Source of the DNA: JAWWPG01 sp033850885
GTDB taxonomy: Bacteria > Actinomycetota > Actinomycetes > Propionibacteriales > Nocardioidaceae
Direction: 5' to 3'
DNA: 64,000 bases
Assembly: GCA_033850885.1 (NCBI GenBank)
Contig: JAWWPG010000012.1
Span: 51,759-115,758, forward strand
Both the position numbers and the translations under genes were made by a program. How positions within the stretch are numbered: the stretch's first letter is position 1; each line of letters begins with the position of its first letter. The notes below the pieces were generated by a model. It was not told the DNA's origin. It ran no database searches and worked only from the letters and a program-made list of their open reading frames with translations. Positions 20,700 through 28,196 of this stretch are shown here, piece by piece.

Positions 20700-21392
20700 A
20701 TGCTGACGGCCTTCGACGACCTGTCCACGCCCCTGGTGGCAGACGCCTGCGTCCGCAACGACGTACCCCTGCGCTGCGCGCCGCCCGCCATCGGCGCCGT
20801 GATACCGGGAATCCGGGTCGCGGGTCGCGCGCTGCCGGCTCGGCACTACGGCAGCGTGGACGTCTTCCTCGAGGCCCTCGGCCGGGCGGAGCCGGGTGAC
20901 GTCCTGGTCATCGACAACGGCGGGCGGACGGACGAGGCCTGTATCGGCGACCTGGTGCTGCTGGAGGCACAGGCGGCGGGACTTGCCGCGCTCGTCGTGT
21001 GGGGGCTGCACCGTGACACGCCTGACCTCGAAGAGATCGGGCTTCCGGTGTTCAGCTACGGCAGATACCCGGCTGGGCCGGTCCGACTGGACGCGCAGCA
21101 GCCCGAGGCACTGGCCAGTGCGAGGTTCGGGCCACACGTGGTGACCGACGCCGACATCGTCTTCGGCGACGACGACGGCGTGCTGTTCGTGGCAGCAGAG
21201 CAAGCCCAGGTGGTGCTGGCGACTGCGCACCAGATCTGGCAGACCGAGCGCGAGCAGGCCCGGAAGATCCGGGAGGGGGAGACGCTGCGCCGGCACACGG
21301 CCTTCGACGACTACCTGGCGCGGCGAGCCACCGATCCGTCGTACAGCTTCCGACGGCATCTACGCCGGGTCGGCGGTGCCATCGAGGAGTAG
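20700..21392 (+). CDS. RraA-fold protein (HMG/CHA aldolase-like)
   Basis: A 230-residue member of the RraA/dimethylmenaquinone-methyltransferase-like family, which includes metal-dependent 4-hydroxy-4-methyl-2-oxoglutarate aldolases and the RNase E inhibitor RraA. NGGRTDEACIGDLVLLEAQ and the nearby VVWGLHRDTPDL preserve the Arg-Asp pair that binds substrate and Mg2+ in the aldolases. ATG 20700 has no strong ribosome site and lies 17 bp after the aldo/keto reductase stop. The C-terminal 50 residues, rich in Arg and Glu, extend beyond the minimal fold. Catalysis is plausible but unproven. Confidence 0.75.
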   Translation: MLTAFDDLSTPLVADACVRNDVPLRCAPPAIGAVIPGIRVAGRALPARHYGSVDVFLEALGRAEPGDVLVIDNGGRTDEACIGDLVLLEAQAAGLAALVVWGLHRDTPDLEEIGLPVFSYGRYPAGPVRLDAQQPEALASARFGPHVVTDADIVFGDDDGVLFVAAEQAQVVLATAHQIWQTEREQARKIREGETLRRHTAFDDYLARRATDPSYSFRRHLRRVGGAIEE

Positions 21393-21414
21393 CGACGTGA
21401 GCCGGCGCCGTGGA

Positions 21415-22332
21415 CTAGAAGAGGGCGGCCGTGAGAGCCCGGCGGGCCCTGGTTACTCGCGGGTCGGCGTCACCCACGACGGCGAACAGCTCGATCAGGT
21501 GCTTGCGGGCGGCGTCGCGGTCGGCGTCGCTCGTGCGCCGGATGACGTCCAGCAGCCGGGTGAATGCGTCGTCGACCTGTCCGCCGAGCAGGTCGAGATC
21601 CGCGACCAGGATCTGTGCTTCGACGTCGTCCGGTCGCGACACCGCCGCCTCACGGGCCGCCCTCAGGTCGACGCCTCCGGCACGCTTCAAGAGGTTGGCG
21701 CGGGCAAGCCCGGCCCCCGCTTCGATGTCACCCGGTGCCGATGCCAGGGCCGCCTCGTACTGGGCGATCGCATCATCGAGGTCACCACGCATCAGGGCTT
21801 CCTCGGCCGCCGGATAGCGAGCCGGGGTCTCCGGCGGCTGGGCGTCCTGGTCGGTATCGGCGGGTTCGGCGGCTGCGGGCGGAGCGGTTCCGGTGATGCC
21901 GCTCGCGGCAGCCGCCTCCAGGACCTGCTGGACCAGGGCGCGCATCTCAGGCTCGGGCAGCAGCTCCTGGACCAGCGGCGCCAGCTGGCCCCGCAGCGCC
22001 GCCGCCACGAGCGGCACGCTCGGGATCCCGATGGCCGAGACAAGAGCCGCATTCGCCTTCGCATCAAGGGTGGCCAGCACGAAACGGCCACCGAACTCCT
22101 GCGCGAGCCGGGTCAACGTGTCATTGATCTGGACCGACTCAGGCACGTCCGGGGACCACACACTCAGCAGGACGACCACCGACGTCGAGCGGTTGACGAC
22201 CTCGGCGCTCAGGGACCCCTCGTCCGTCACCTCGACCACGAACGACCCGCCAGTCGTCGAGGGCCCGGTCGCCGTCCGCCGCAGAGCCGACAGGTCGACT
22301 GCGCCGGGACGGGAGAACTGGGGAACGGTCAT
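21415..22332 (-). CDS. Thioredoxin-domain/TPR co-chaperone, CnoX (YbbN)-like
   Basis: A 305-residue cytoplasmic protein with an N-terminal thioredoxin fold (VVVLLSVWSPDVPESVQ through GIPSVPLVAA) and C-terminal TPR-like helices after an Ala/Pro linker near residue 150-170 (EEALMRGDLDDAIAQYEAAL). The redox CxxC position reads SPDVPES, so no cysteine is present and it cannot act as an oxidoreductase. This is normal for actinobacterial YbbN-type proteins, which are thought to hold unfolded clients. It converges with the RraA-like gene with 22 bp between them. Confidence 0.8.
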   Translation of the reverse strand: MTVPQFSRPGAVDLSALRRTATGPSTTGGSFVVEVTDEGSLSAEVVNRSTSVVVLLSVWSPDVPESVQINDTLTRLAQEFGGRFVLATLDAKANAALVSAIGIPSVPLVAAALRGQLAPLVQELLPEPEMRALVQQVLEAAAASGITGTAPPAAAEPADTDQDAQPPETPARYPAAEEALMRGDLDDAIAQYEAALASAPGDIEAGAGLARANLLKRAGGVDLRAAREAAVSRPDDVEAQILVADLDLLGGQVDDAFTRLLDVIRRTSDADRDAARKHLIELFAVVGDADPRVTRARRALTAALF

Positions 22333-22401
22333 TGCGACATCCTAGTGAACCTTCGTGGACGGGTCGCGCCCGCTCGTGCTCTCCGGTGGCGATGACGCCG
22401 G

Positions 22402-24099
22402 TCAGAAGCGGGCAGGCTCTCGGTACTCCCCCCACTCGGCCCGGAGGGCGTCGCAGATCTCTCCGAGGGTCGCCTCGGCCCGGACGGCGTCAAGCATCGA
22501 GGGAATCATGTTGTCGCTGGAGCGCGCCGTCGCCAACAGGCGGCCGATCGCCTCGTCGACACGCGCCTGGTCCCGGTTCCGGCGACGGTCGGCCAGGTCG
22601 CGGACCTGGTCGACCTCGACCTCGTGCGAGACCCGCATGATCTCGAGCTCGTGGGACACCGAAGGGGTGTAGCAGTTGACACCGACGACCCGCTTGTCAC
22701 CTTTCTCCAGCGCGCGTTGGTAGACGAAAGCCGCCTCGGCGATCTCGGACATGAACCAGCCGTCCTCGATCCCGCGGAGGATCCCGCTCGTCATCGGGCC
22801 GATCTCGTGCGTGCGTTCGTCGCCGCCGCCCATCTCCCGGATCTTCGTGAAGATGGCTTCGGCCTCCGCCTCAAGCCGGTCGGTGAGCGCCTCGACGTAC
22901 CAGGAGCCGCCCAGCGGGTCCGCCACGTTGACGACGCCCATCTCCTCCATCAGCACCTGCTGGGTACGCAGGGCGATCTCCGCGGCCTGCTCGCTCGGCA
23001 GGGCAAGGGTCTCGTCGAGGGCGTTGGTGTGCAGCGAGTTGGTGCCACCGAGCACGGCGGCCAGCGCCTCGACTGCCGTCCGGACGACGTTGTTGTAGGG
23101 CTGCTGGGCGGTGAGGGACACCCCGGCCGTCTGGGTATGGAAGCGCAGCCACTGAGCCCGCTCTGTCTTCGCGCCGTATACGTCGCGCATCCAGCGCGCC
23201 CAGATCCGCCGCGACGCGCGGAACTTCGCGATCTCCTCGAAGAAGTCGAGGTGAGCATCGAAGAAGAACGACAGCCCCGGCGCGAACTCGTCGACGTCGA
23301 GCCCGCGCGAGAGGCCGAGCTCGACGTACCCGAACCCGTCGGCGAGGGTGAAGGCGAGCTCCTGAGCGGCCGTCGACCCGGCCTCGCGGATGTGGTACCC
23401 CGAGACGCTCAACGGCTTGTAGTCGGGGATCTCGGCGGCACAGTACTCCATCAGGTCACCGATGAGCCGCAGGTGAGGACCGGGCGCGAACAGCCACTCC
23501 TTCTGGGCGATGTACTCCTTGAAGATGTCCGTCTGAAGGGTGCCGTTGAGCTTGCCGGTGTCGGCGCCCTGGCGCTCGGCGGCCACCAGGTACATGCAGA
23601 AGACCGGTACGGCGGGTCCCGAGATCGTCATCGAGGTGGTCACGTCGTCGAGCGGGATGCCCGCGAACAGTGCTTCCACGTCGGCCGCTGAGTCGATCGC
23701 GACGCCGCAGTGCCCGACCTCACCGAGGGACTTGGGGTCGTCGCTGTCGCGCCCCATCAGGGTGGGCATGTCGAACGCGACCGACAAGCCGCCACCCCCG
23801 TGACCGAGGATCATCTTGTACCGCTCGTTGGTCTGTTCGGCGTTGCCGAACCCCGCGAACTGCCGGATCGTCCAGGCGCGGCCGCGGTAGCCGGTCGGAT
23901 AGAGCCCTCGGGTGAACGGGAACTCCCCGGGCCACCCGATGCGCTCGAAACCCGGATAGCCGGCATCCGGCTCGGGTCCGTAGACCGGCTCGACCTCGAC
24001 CCCGGACAGGGTGGTGAAGTCGACGTCACGGACCCGGGCAGCGTCGTACCGCTGCTGCCACCGCTCGCGACCCGCGGCGATGTCGTCGGGCTCGGCCAT
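22402..24099 (-). CDS. icmA: Acyl-CoA mutase large subunit, isobutyryl-CoA mutase type
   Basis: Large (substrate-binding) subunit of an adenosylcobalamin-dependent carbon-skeleton mutase, 565 residues. It lacks the C-terminal B12 domain, so a separate small subunit is needed; none is encoded nearby. The two residues that separate isobutyryl-CoA mutase from methylmalonyl-CoA mutase are both of the isobutyryl type: F81 in TIRQFAGFGNAEQ (Tyr in MCM) and Q199 in KEYIAQKEWL (Arg in MCM). The conversion of isobutyryl-CoA to n-butyryl-CoA is thus the likely reaction. SD GGAGGCG precedes ATG 24099, and a 24-bp palindrome lies 26 bp upstream. Confidence 0.88.
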   Translation of the reverse strand: MAEPDDIAAGRERWQQRYDAARVRDVDFTTLSGVEVEPVYGPEPDAGYPGFERIGWPGEFPFTRGLYPTGYRGRAWTIRQFAGFGNAEQTNERYKMILGHGGGGLSVAFDMPTLMGRDSDDPKSLGEVGHCGVAIDSAADVEALFAGIPLDDVTTSMTISGPAVPVFCMYLVAAERQGADTGKLNGTLQTDIFKEYIAQKEWLFAPGPHLRLIGDLMEYCAAEIPDYKPLSVSGYHIREAGSTAAQELAFTLADGFGYVELGLSRGLDVDEFAPGLSFFFDAHLDFFEEIAKFRASRRIWARWMRDVYGAKTERAQWLRFHTQTAGVSLTAQQPYNNVVRTAVEALAAVLGGTNSLHTNALDETLALPSEQAAEIALRTQQVLMEEMGVVNVADPLGGSWYVEALTDRLEAEAEAIFTKIREMGGGDERTHEIGPMTSGILRGIEDGWFMSEIAEAAFVYQRALEKGDKRVVGVNCYTPSVSHELEIMRVSHEVEVDQVRDLADRRRNRDQARVDEAIGRLLATARSSDNMIPSMLDAVRAEATLGEICDALRAEWGEYREPARF

Positions 24100-24124
24100 T
24101 GTCGCCTCCAGAGTCAGCCAGGAA

Positions 24125-24148
24125 AACTAGTTGGACGTCCAACTAGTT
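24125..24148. promoter_or_regulatory. Perfect 24-bp palindrome, candidate MarR operator
   Basis: The half-site AACTAGTTGGAC at 24125-24136 is followed directly by its exact reverse complement at 24137-24148. The inner TTGG-acgt-CCAA core resembles MarR-family operators. It sits 25 bp before the mutase start codon on the minus strand, overlapping where its promoter should be. A MarR regulator is encoded immediately upstream. An 11-bp direct repeat, ACTCTGGAGGC on the minus strand, flanks the palindrome on both sides. Confidence 0.7.
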
Positions 24149-24537
24149 GCCTCCAGAGTACGCCGACGACGGCCTGCCGCCAATTCCCCACCCCGACTGC
24201 CTCCGACGTGCTGGCTTCCCGAGCAGGGCTTCGGGGAAGGGCGGAGCCCGGGCAGGCCGGAGCCCGGGTTTGCCTGTGCGAGTTCGTCCTGGCATGCCAG
24301 GCAAGCTCGTCGTCTGGTGGGCAGGGCGGAGCCCGGGTTTGCAAGACGGGTGGGGGCCCTTTCGGTGGTGCACCACCCAGACGTACCTCAAGCCACCCAA
24401 ATGTGAGTGGCTTGAGGGCTACTTGGGTGGTGCACCACCCAAACGTCCGGCGAGGCACACAAACGTCCCCGCCAACCGCCTGGCATGCCAGGCAACCCGC
24501 AAGACAGGTGGACGGGTGGGAGGGCGAACGCCGGGCC
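24149..24537. repeat. Non-coding interval packed with direct and inverted repeats
   Basis: No convincing gene is found in these 389 bp. AGGGCGGAGCCCGGG occurs at 24238-24252 and 24323-24337, with a partial copy GGAGCCCGGGTTTGC near 24260. The palindrome CTGGCATGCCAG followed by GCAA occurs at 24289 and 24480. A nested quasi-palindrome fills 24364-24440. Variants of CACCCAAACGT occur four times between 24371 and 24467. The interval follows marR and precedes the icmA control region on the transcribed strand. Confidence 0.6.
24364..24440. repeat. 77-bp nested quasi-palindrome
   Basis: Two copies of a self-complementary block (14 bp GGTGGTGCACCACC at 24364-24377 and 16 bp GGGTGGTGCACCACCC at 24425-24440) flank an inverted repeat. 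That repeat is CCTCAAGCCAC at 24386-24396, matched perfectly by 24407-24417 around a 10-nt loop. The whole unit is nearly its own reverse complement. It could fold as a cruciform or a long RNA hairpin after marR, and may be a copy of a dispersed genomic repeat. Confidence 0.55.
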
Positions 24538-25053
24538 TTAGCCGCCGGCGTCGGTGAAGTCGCCGGCCGCCAGCCTGACCGGCCGCAGCAGGTCGAAGAT
24601 CGCACCGAGCTCGGCGGCGCCCACGCTGCCCAACCCGAAGTCGGCCCGCACCAGCGCATCGGTGGCGCTCGTCACCCGCTCCCGGCCCAGCTCCGTGATC
24701 TCGGCAAGGACGGTCCGCCCGTCAGTCGGATGCGGGCGCCTGGTGACGAGGTCCGCAGCCTCGAGCCGGTCGACGATCGAGGTGACCGACGTCGGGTGGA
24801 CCTGAAGGCGCTCGCCCATCTTGCCGAGGGGCAGCGACCCAAGGCGGGAGAACGTCAGCAGCACGAGGGCCTCGTACCGGGCGAACGTGAGGCCGTACGG
24901 CCGCAGCACCTCGTCGAGCTCACTCAGCACCAGCTGCTGCACACGCATCAGGCTGGTGACGGCGCGCATCTCATCGACCGCCGGCCACCGGGCCGCCCAC
25001 TGCCGCGCGGCCTCCTCGATGGGGTCGAAGGGCAGCGGGTCGTGTCGCGCCAT
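24538..25053 (-). CDS. MarR-family transcriptional regulator
   Basis: A 171-residue winged-helix regulator from ATG 25053. The DNA-binding region spans LPLGKMGERLQVHPTSVTSI and the wing RRPHPTDGRTVLAEITELG, which has the DGR motif common to MarR proteins. The N-terminal and C-terminal helices (LMRVQQLVLSELDEVL; VGAAELGAIFDLLRPVRLA) form the dimer interface. It is upstream of icmA in the same direction, and the 24-bp palindrome between them is its likely site. A ligand such as an acyl-CoA would make sense but is conjecture. Confidence 0.88.
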   Translation of the reverse strand: MARHDPLPFDPIEEAARQWAARWPAVDEMRAVTSLMRVQQLVLSELDEVLRPYGLTFARYEALVLLTFSRLGSLPLGKMGERLQVHPTSVTSIVDRLEAADLVTRRPHPTDGRTVLAEITELGRERVTSATDALVRADFGLGSVGAAELGAIFDLLRPVRLAAGDFTDAGG

Positions 25054-25097
25054 CCCTCGACTGTATCGGCCAGGGAGCAGCCGGCGGCCGGGTACGG

Positions 25098-28000
25098 CTA
25101 GCGTGCGTTCTCGCGGAGGGTTGCCGTCTGCGCACCGCGCACCGTGAGGGCGGCGACCGTGACAGCCACCAGGAAGAGCGCCGCCGTCACGACCACCAGC
25201 AGGTCGGTCACGCTGCGGAGGTTCAGGGATGCCAGCAGGCGCGGCGTGTGCTGTGTGTCGGCGTACCCGAGCGTGACGGTCCGGACCACGACGTACTGCG
25301 CCGCCGACCCGGCAGCGATCCCGGCCAGCGCAGCGGCACCGAGGACGACGAGGAACTCCGTGACCACCGCGGCGACGATCGACCGCCGGCGCAACCCGAC
25401 CACGCGCAAGGAGGCCGCGTCGCGGCGCCGGGCGGGCATCTGGACGGCGAGGTTGGCCGCCAGGCCGGCCACGGCGAGCAGGATCACGATGACCGTCACG
25501 ACGAGGTAGAGGTTGAGGGCGAGCGCGAAGGCGTCCTGGTCGAGGAGCCGGCGCTCCGAGGTGAGCGTCTGGGCCTGGGTGATGCCGTGCGCCGCGAGCG
25601 CCGCGACCACAGGGGCCGGGGTGTCCGCCCTGGCGAGCACGCTGACGAACGTGATGCCGTTGGTGATCGCGACGTCGCGAGTGAGCATCGTGTAGTCGAT
25701 GAGCAGCCCTTTCGGGCCGAGGACGGGCATCGACTCGGCGGTGGCCACCGGATGGACCGTGAGGGGCAGGAACGCGTCCGTCTGCAGCTGCAGAGCACCC
25801 GGCAGCACCTTCGTCACGACCGGCTGCGCGGTGCGACCGATGATGACCGGTCGCACGAGTGGTACGTCGTCCGGCGTGATGGCGGCGAAGGACTGCGCGC
25901 TGCGGCTGTCGAGCGTGACGGTGAGCCGTCCCCCGGAGATCCGCGGTCGGCCGGAGATCCCGCTGGGGGTGTGGAGTACCGGCACGGCCACCCGCCATGC
26001 GTCGTCGAGCGCGACTCTGACCGGCGCTCCATCGACGCGGAAGGCAGTCACCGCGGCTGTTCCGTGCATGGCCGCCGGCACGGCGGCTGCACCACCGAAG
26101 CTCATCTGCTGCAGCAGGCAGCCGGTGCTGCATCCGGCGAGGTGCGCGGAGGCCGTCGACGCACCCTGCCGGAACGGCCCGACCACTGCAGTGCCCGGTT
26201 CACCGTCGGAACGGGTGTAGCTCAGCTCGATGGTGAGGGAGCTGAGCACGCCCGCCACCTGGTTGTCGATGGTGAGGGAGACTATCGATCCGGTGAGGAC
26301 GACCGACGGCCGCCTGACCGAGAGGTCACGCGAGACGTCGGCGGCGTTGAGCCCGGGGGTCCAGCTCGATGGCCAGACACCCACGCGGGCCAGCCGCGGC
26401 GCATCGATGATGAGCCGCTCGTCGGCTCCGTGGTACTCGGCAGCCGCCGCCATCAGCCACCTGCCGCCAGGGTCGATCAGGTGGGTGAGGGCGACCGCTT
26501 GGTCCATGGTGAGCTGGGTGCTGTACGACCGGTCCGCCCCCACGACCGTGGCGGCGTCACTGGCCCGCCAGTCCGCGGCGGCCGTGAACACCCCGGCCGC
26601 GAAGATGGAGACCGCGAGGGCGGCGGTGAGCGGCACGATCACCAAGGTCCCCTCACGACGGCGCGAGATCGTGCGCGACGCGAGGTAGCCGAAGACCCCG
26701 CGGCGCTTGCCCGTCGCCGTGGCCCACCAACCAGCCGCCACCTGGGCGGCCAGCGTGGTGAGCAGCCCGGCGGCCACGGCCAGCAGGATGGGTAGAGCCA
26801 GGTCGGTGGCGCTCGGGCTCGACTGGCCGCCTGACGCGAGGGTCGCCACCAGTACGACCACGGCCGAAGCCACCAGGACGAGCCTCAGCAGGACCGCCCA
26901 CCGCCCGGACCTTCCCGGTCGGCGTACGCCGGCGATCTGGGAGCTCAACGGCTCACTCAGCGACTCTCGAACCACGAGAGCTGAGACGATGATCGTCGAG
27001 AGCACCACGGCAAGCGTCGCCAGCGCGCTCCCGGTACCGAAGGGGAGCGGCAGGCCGGGCACCAGCCAGAGGCGGCCCAGGGCACGCGCGGCGAGGTACC
27101 CGACGACGATGCCGATCGGGGTCGCGATGACCACCATGAGAACCGGCTCGATGAGTCCGAGAAGCCACATCTGGCGCCGTGAGAAGCCGCGCAGGGACGC
27201 GAGCGCCAGCTCGGCCCGGCGAAGGTCCATCGCCGCCGAAAGCAGTCGGAGCAGCAGGACGAGCGCCACCAGCACGACGGAGACCACGGCCGGTGCCACC
27301 GTCGACCGAGCCGTCGAGCGCCTCAGCTGCACCTCGTGGGACACCGGGACCAGCTCGTTCCCCACCTCCGGTTTGGACTGCCCGGGAGCGGGCAGGCCGA
27401 TCCCGGCGCCGCGGTTTGCCGCGTTGAGCCTGGCGACCTCCCGCATCGCCTGCTGGAGATCCGTCTCCGAGGTCTTCGCCGTCACGACGAGGCGTCGGCT
27501 GTCGCGGACGTACCACGACCCCGGCTGAACCACGGAGAAGGTCTGGGCGTCCACCAGCAACGGCGCGGGGAGGTACGGCGTCATCCCGTTTCCGGTCTGC
27601 TGGGGAGGGACGCTCGCCAGGTCGGCGAGGTTGAACCAGTACGCCCCGTCTGAGTCGCGGGGGATGTAGGTGCCCACGATGGTCAGCGGTTTCTCGAGGT
27701 CCTCGATCCTGACCTGCTGGCCGACCTTGACGTGTGCGTAGCTGCTGTCGTGCGCGAGGATCAACGCCTCGTCGGGCCGGCTGGGGCAGTGCCCTACGAG
27801 GATCACATGCGCGCAGCTCGACGGAGTCCACACGACGCGTGCCAAGCCCCCGAGACCTTTGGATCGCTGGCCCCACAGGGCCACCGTCGGCGCGCTGAAG
27901 TGGTCGTCGAGCGCCTGGGCGGCCTGCTGCCTCCCCGCGGCCAGCGCCGATCGGTAGGTCTGATCCTGGCCCGGCTGGTAGTCGAACACCAACCCGGTCA

Positions 28001-28196
28001 GGAAGTTGGGCTCGGTCTGAAGCCTGGTCACGAGGTACGACGAAGCGGCCCCCGCCTGGTACATCGGGCCTAGGACGGCCGCTCCGACGGAAATGGCGGC
28101 CAGGAGCACGGACCCGAGGGTCAGCAGGAACCGCGAGCGGAGGCCCCGCAGTCCGGTGCCGACGAGGGACCAGAGCCCGGACAGCTGGGCGGTCAC
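25098..28196 (-). CDS. ABC exporter permease, FtsX-like (second permease)
   Basis: A 1032-residue membrane protein from GTG 28196, overlapping the upstream permease stop as GTGA. One membrane segment near the N-terminus (FLLTLGSVLLAAISVGAAVL) is followed by a large external domain and FtsX blocks of about three helices each near residues 305-420 and 890-1025, plus a central membrane pair near residues 435-530. A C-x2-G-C pair (GCSTGC) lies in the second external domain. The architecture fits MacB/LolCE-type exporters that move lipids, peptides or act as mechanotransmitters. The cargo is unknown. The gene ends 45 bp before marR. Confidence 0.8.
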   Translation of the reverse strand: MTAQLSGLWSLVGTGLRGLRSRFLLTLGSVLLAAISVGAAVLGPMYQAGAASSYLVTRLQTEPNFLTGLVFDYQPGQDQTYRSALAAGRQQAAQALDDHFSAPTVALWGQRSKGLGGLARVVWTPSSCAHVILVGHCPSRPDEALILAHDSSYAHVKVGQQVRIEDLEKPLTIVGTYIPRDSDGAYWFNLADLASVPPQQTGNGMTPYLPAPLLVDAQTFSVVQPGSWYVRDSRRLVVTAKTSETDLQQAMREVARLNAANRGAGIGLPAPGQSKPEVGNELVPVSHEVQLRRSTARSTVAPAVVSVVLVALVLLLRLLSAAMDLRRAELALASLRGFSRRQMWLLGLIEPVLMVVIATPIGIVVGYLAARALGRLWLVPGLPLPFGTGSALATLAVVLSTIIVSALVVRESLSEPLSSQIAGVRRPGRSGRWAVLLRLVLVASAVVVLVATLASGGQSSPSATDLALPILLAVAAGLLTTLAAQVAAGWWATATGKRRGVFGYLASRTISRRREGTLVIVPLTAALAVSIFAAGVFTAAADWRASDAATVVGADRSYSTQLTMDQAVALTHLIDPGGRWLMAAAAEYHGADERLIIDAPRLARVGVWPSSWTPGLNAADVSRDLSVRRPSVVLTGSIVSLTIDNQVAGVLSSLTIELSYTRSDGEPGTAVVGPFRQGASTASAHLAGCSTGCLLQQMSFGGAAAVPAAMHGTAAVTAFRVDGAPVRVALDDAWRVAVPVLHTPSGISGRPRISGGRLTVTLDSRSAQSFAAITPDDVPLVRPVIIGRTAQPVVTKVLPGALQLQTDAFLPLTVHPVATAESMPVLGPKGLLIDYTMLTRDVAITNGITFVSVLARADTPAPVVAALAAHGITQAQTLTSERRLLDQDAFALALNLYLVVTVIVILLAVAGLAANLAVQMPARRRDAASLRVVGLRRRSIVAAVVTEFLVVLGAAALAGIAAGSAAQYVVVRTVTLGYADTQHTPRLLASLNLRSVTDLLVVVTAALFLVAVTVAALTVRGAQTATLRENAR

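Noticed and set aside
24114..24659. A 181-codon open frame on the minus strand across the repeat cluster and part of marR
   Set aside because: Its sequence is low-complexity translation of the repeats, it overlaps marR in another frame and crosses the 24-bp palindrome. No ribosome site or family resemblance.
24538..26133. A 531-codon frame that ends with the MarR protein, suggesting a fusion
   Set aside because: The first 360 residues are the antisense-frame shadow of the FtsX-like permease. MarR has its own ATG at 25053 with normal family length.
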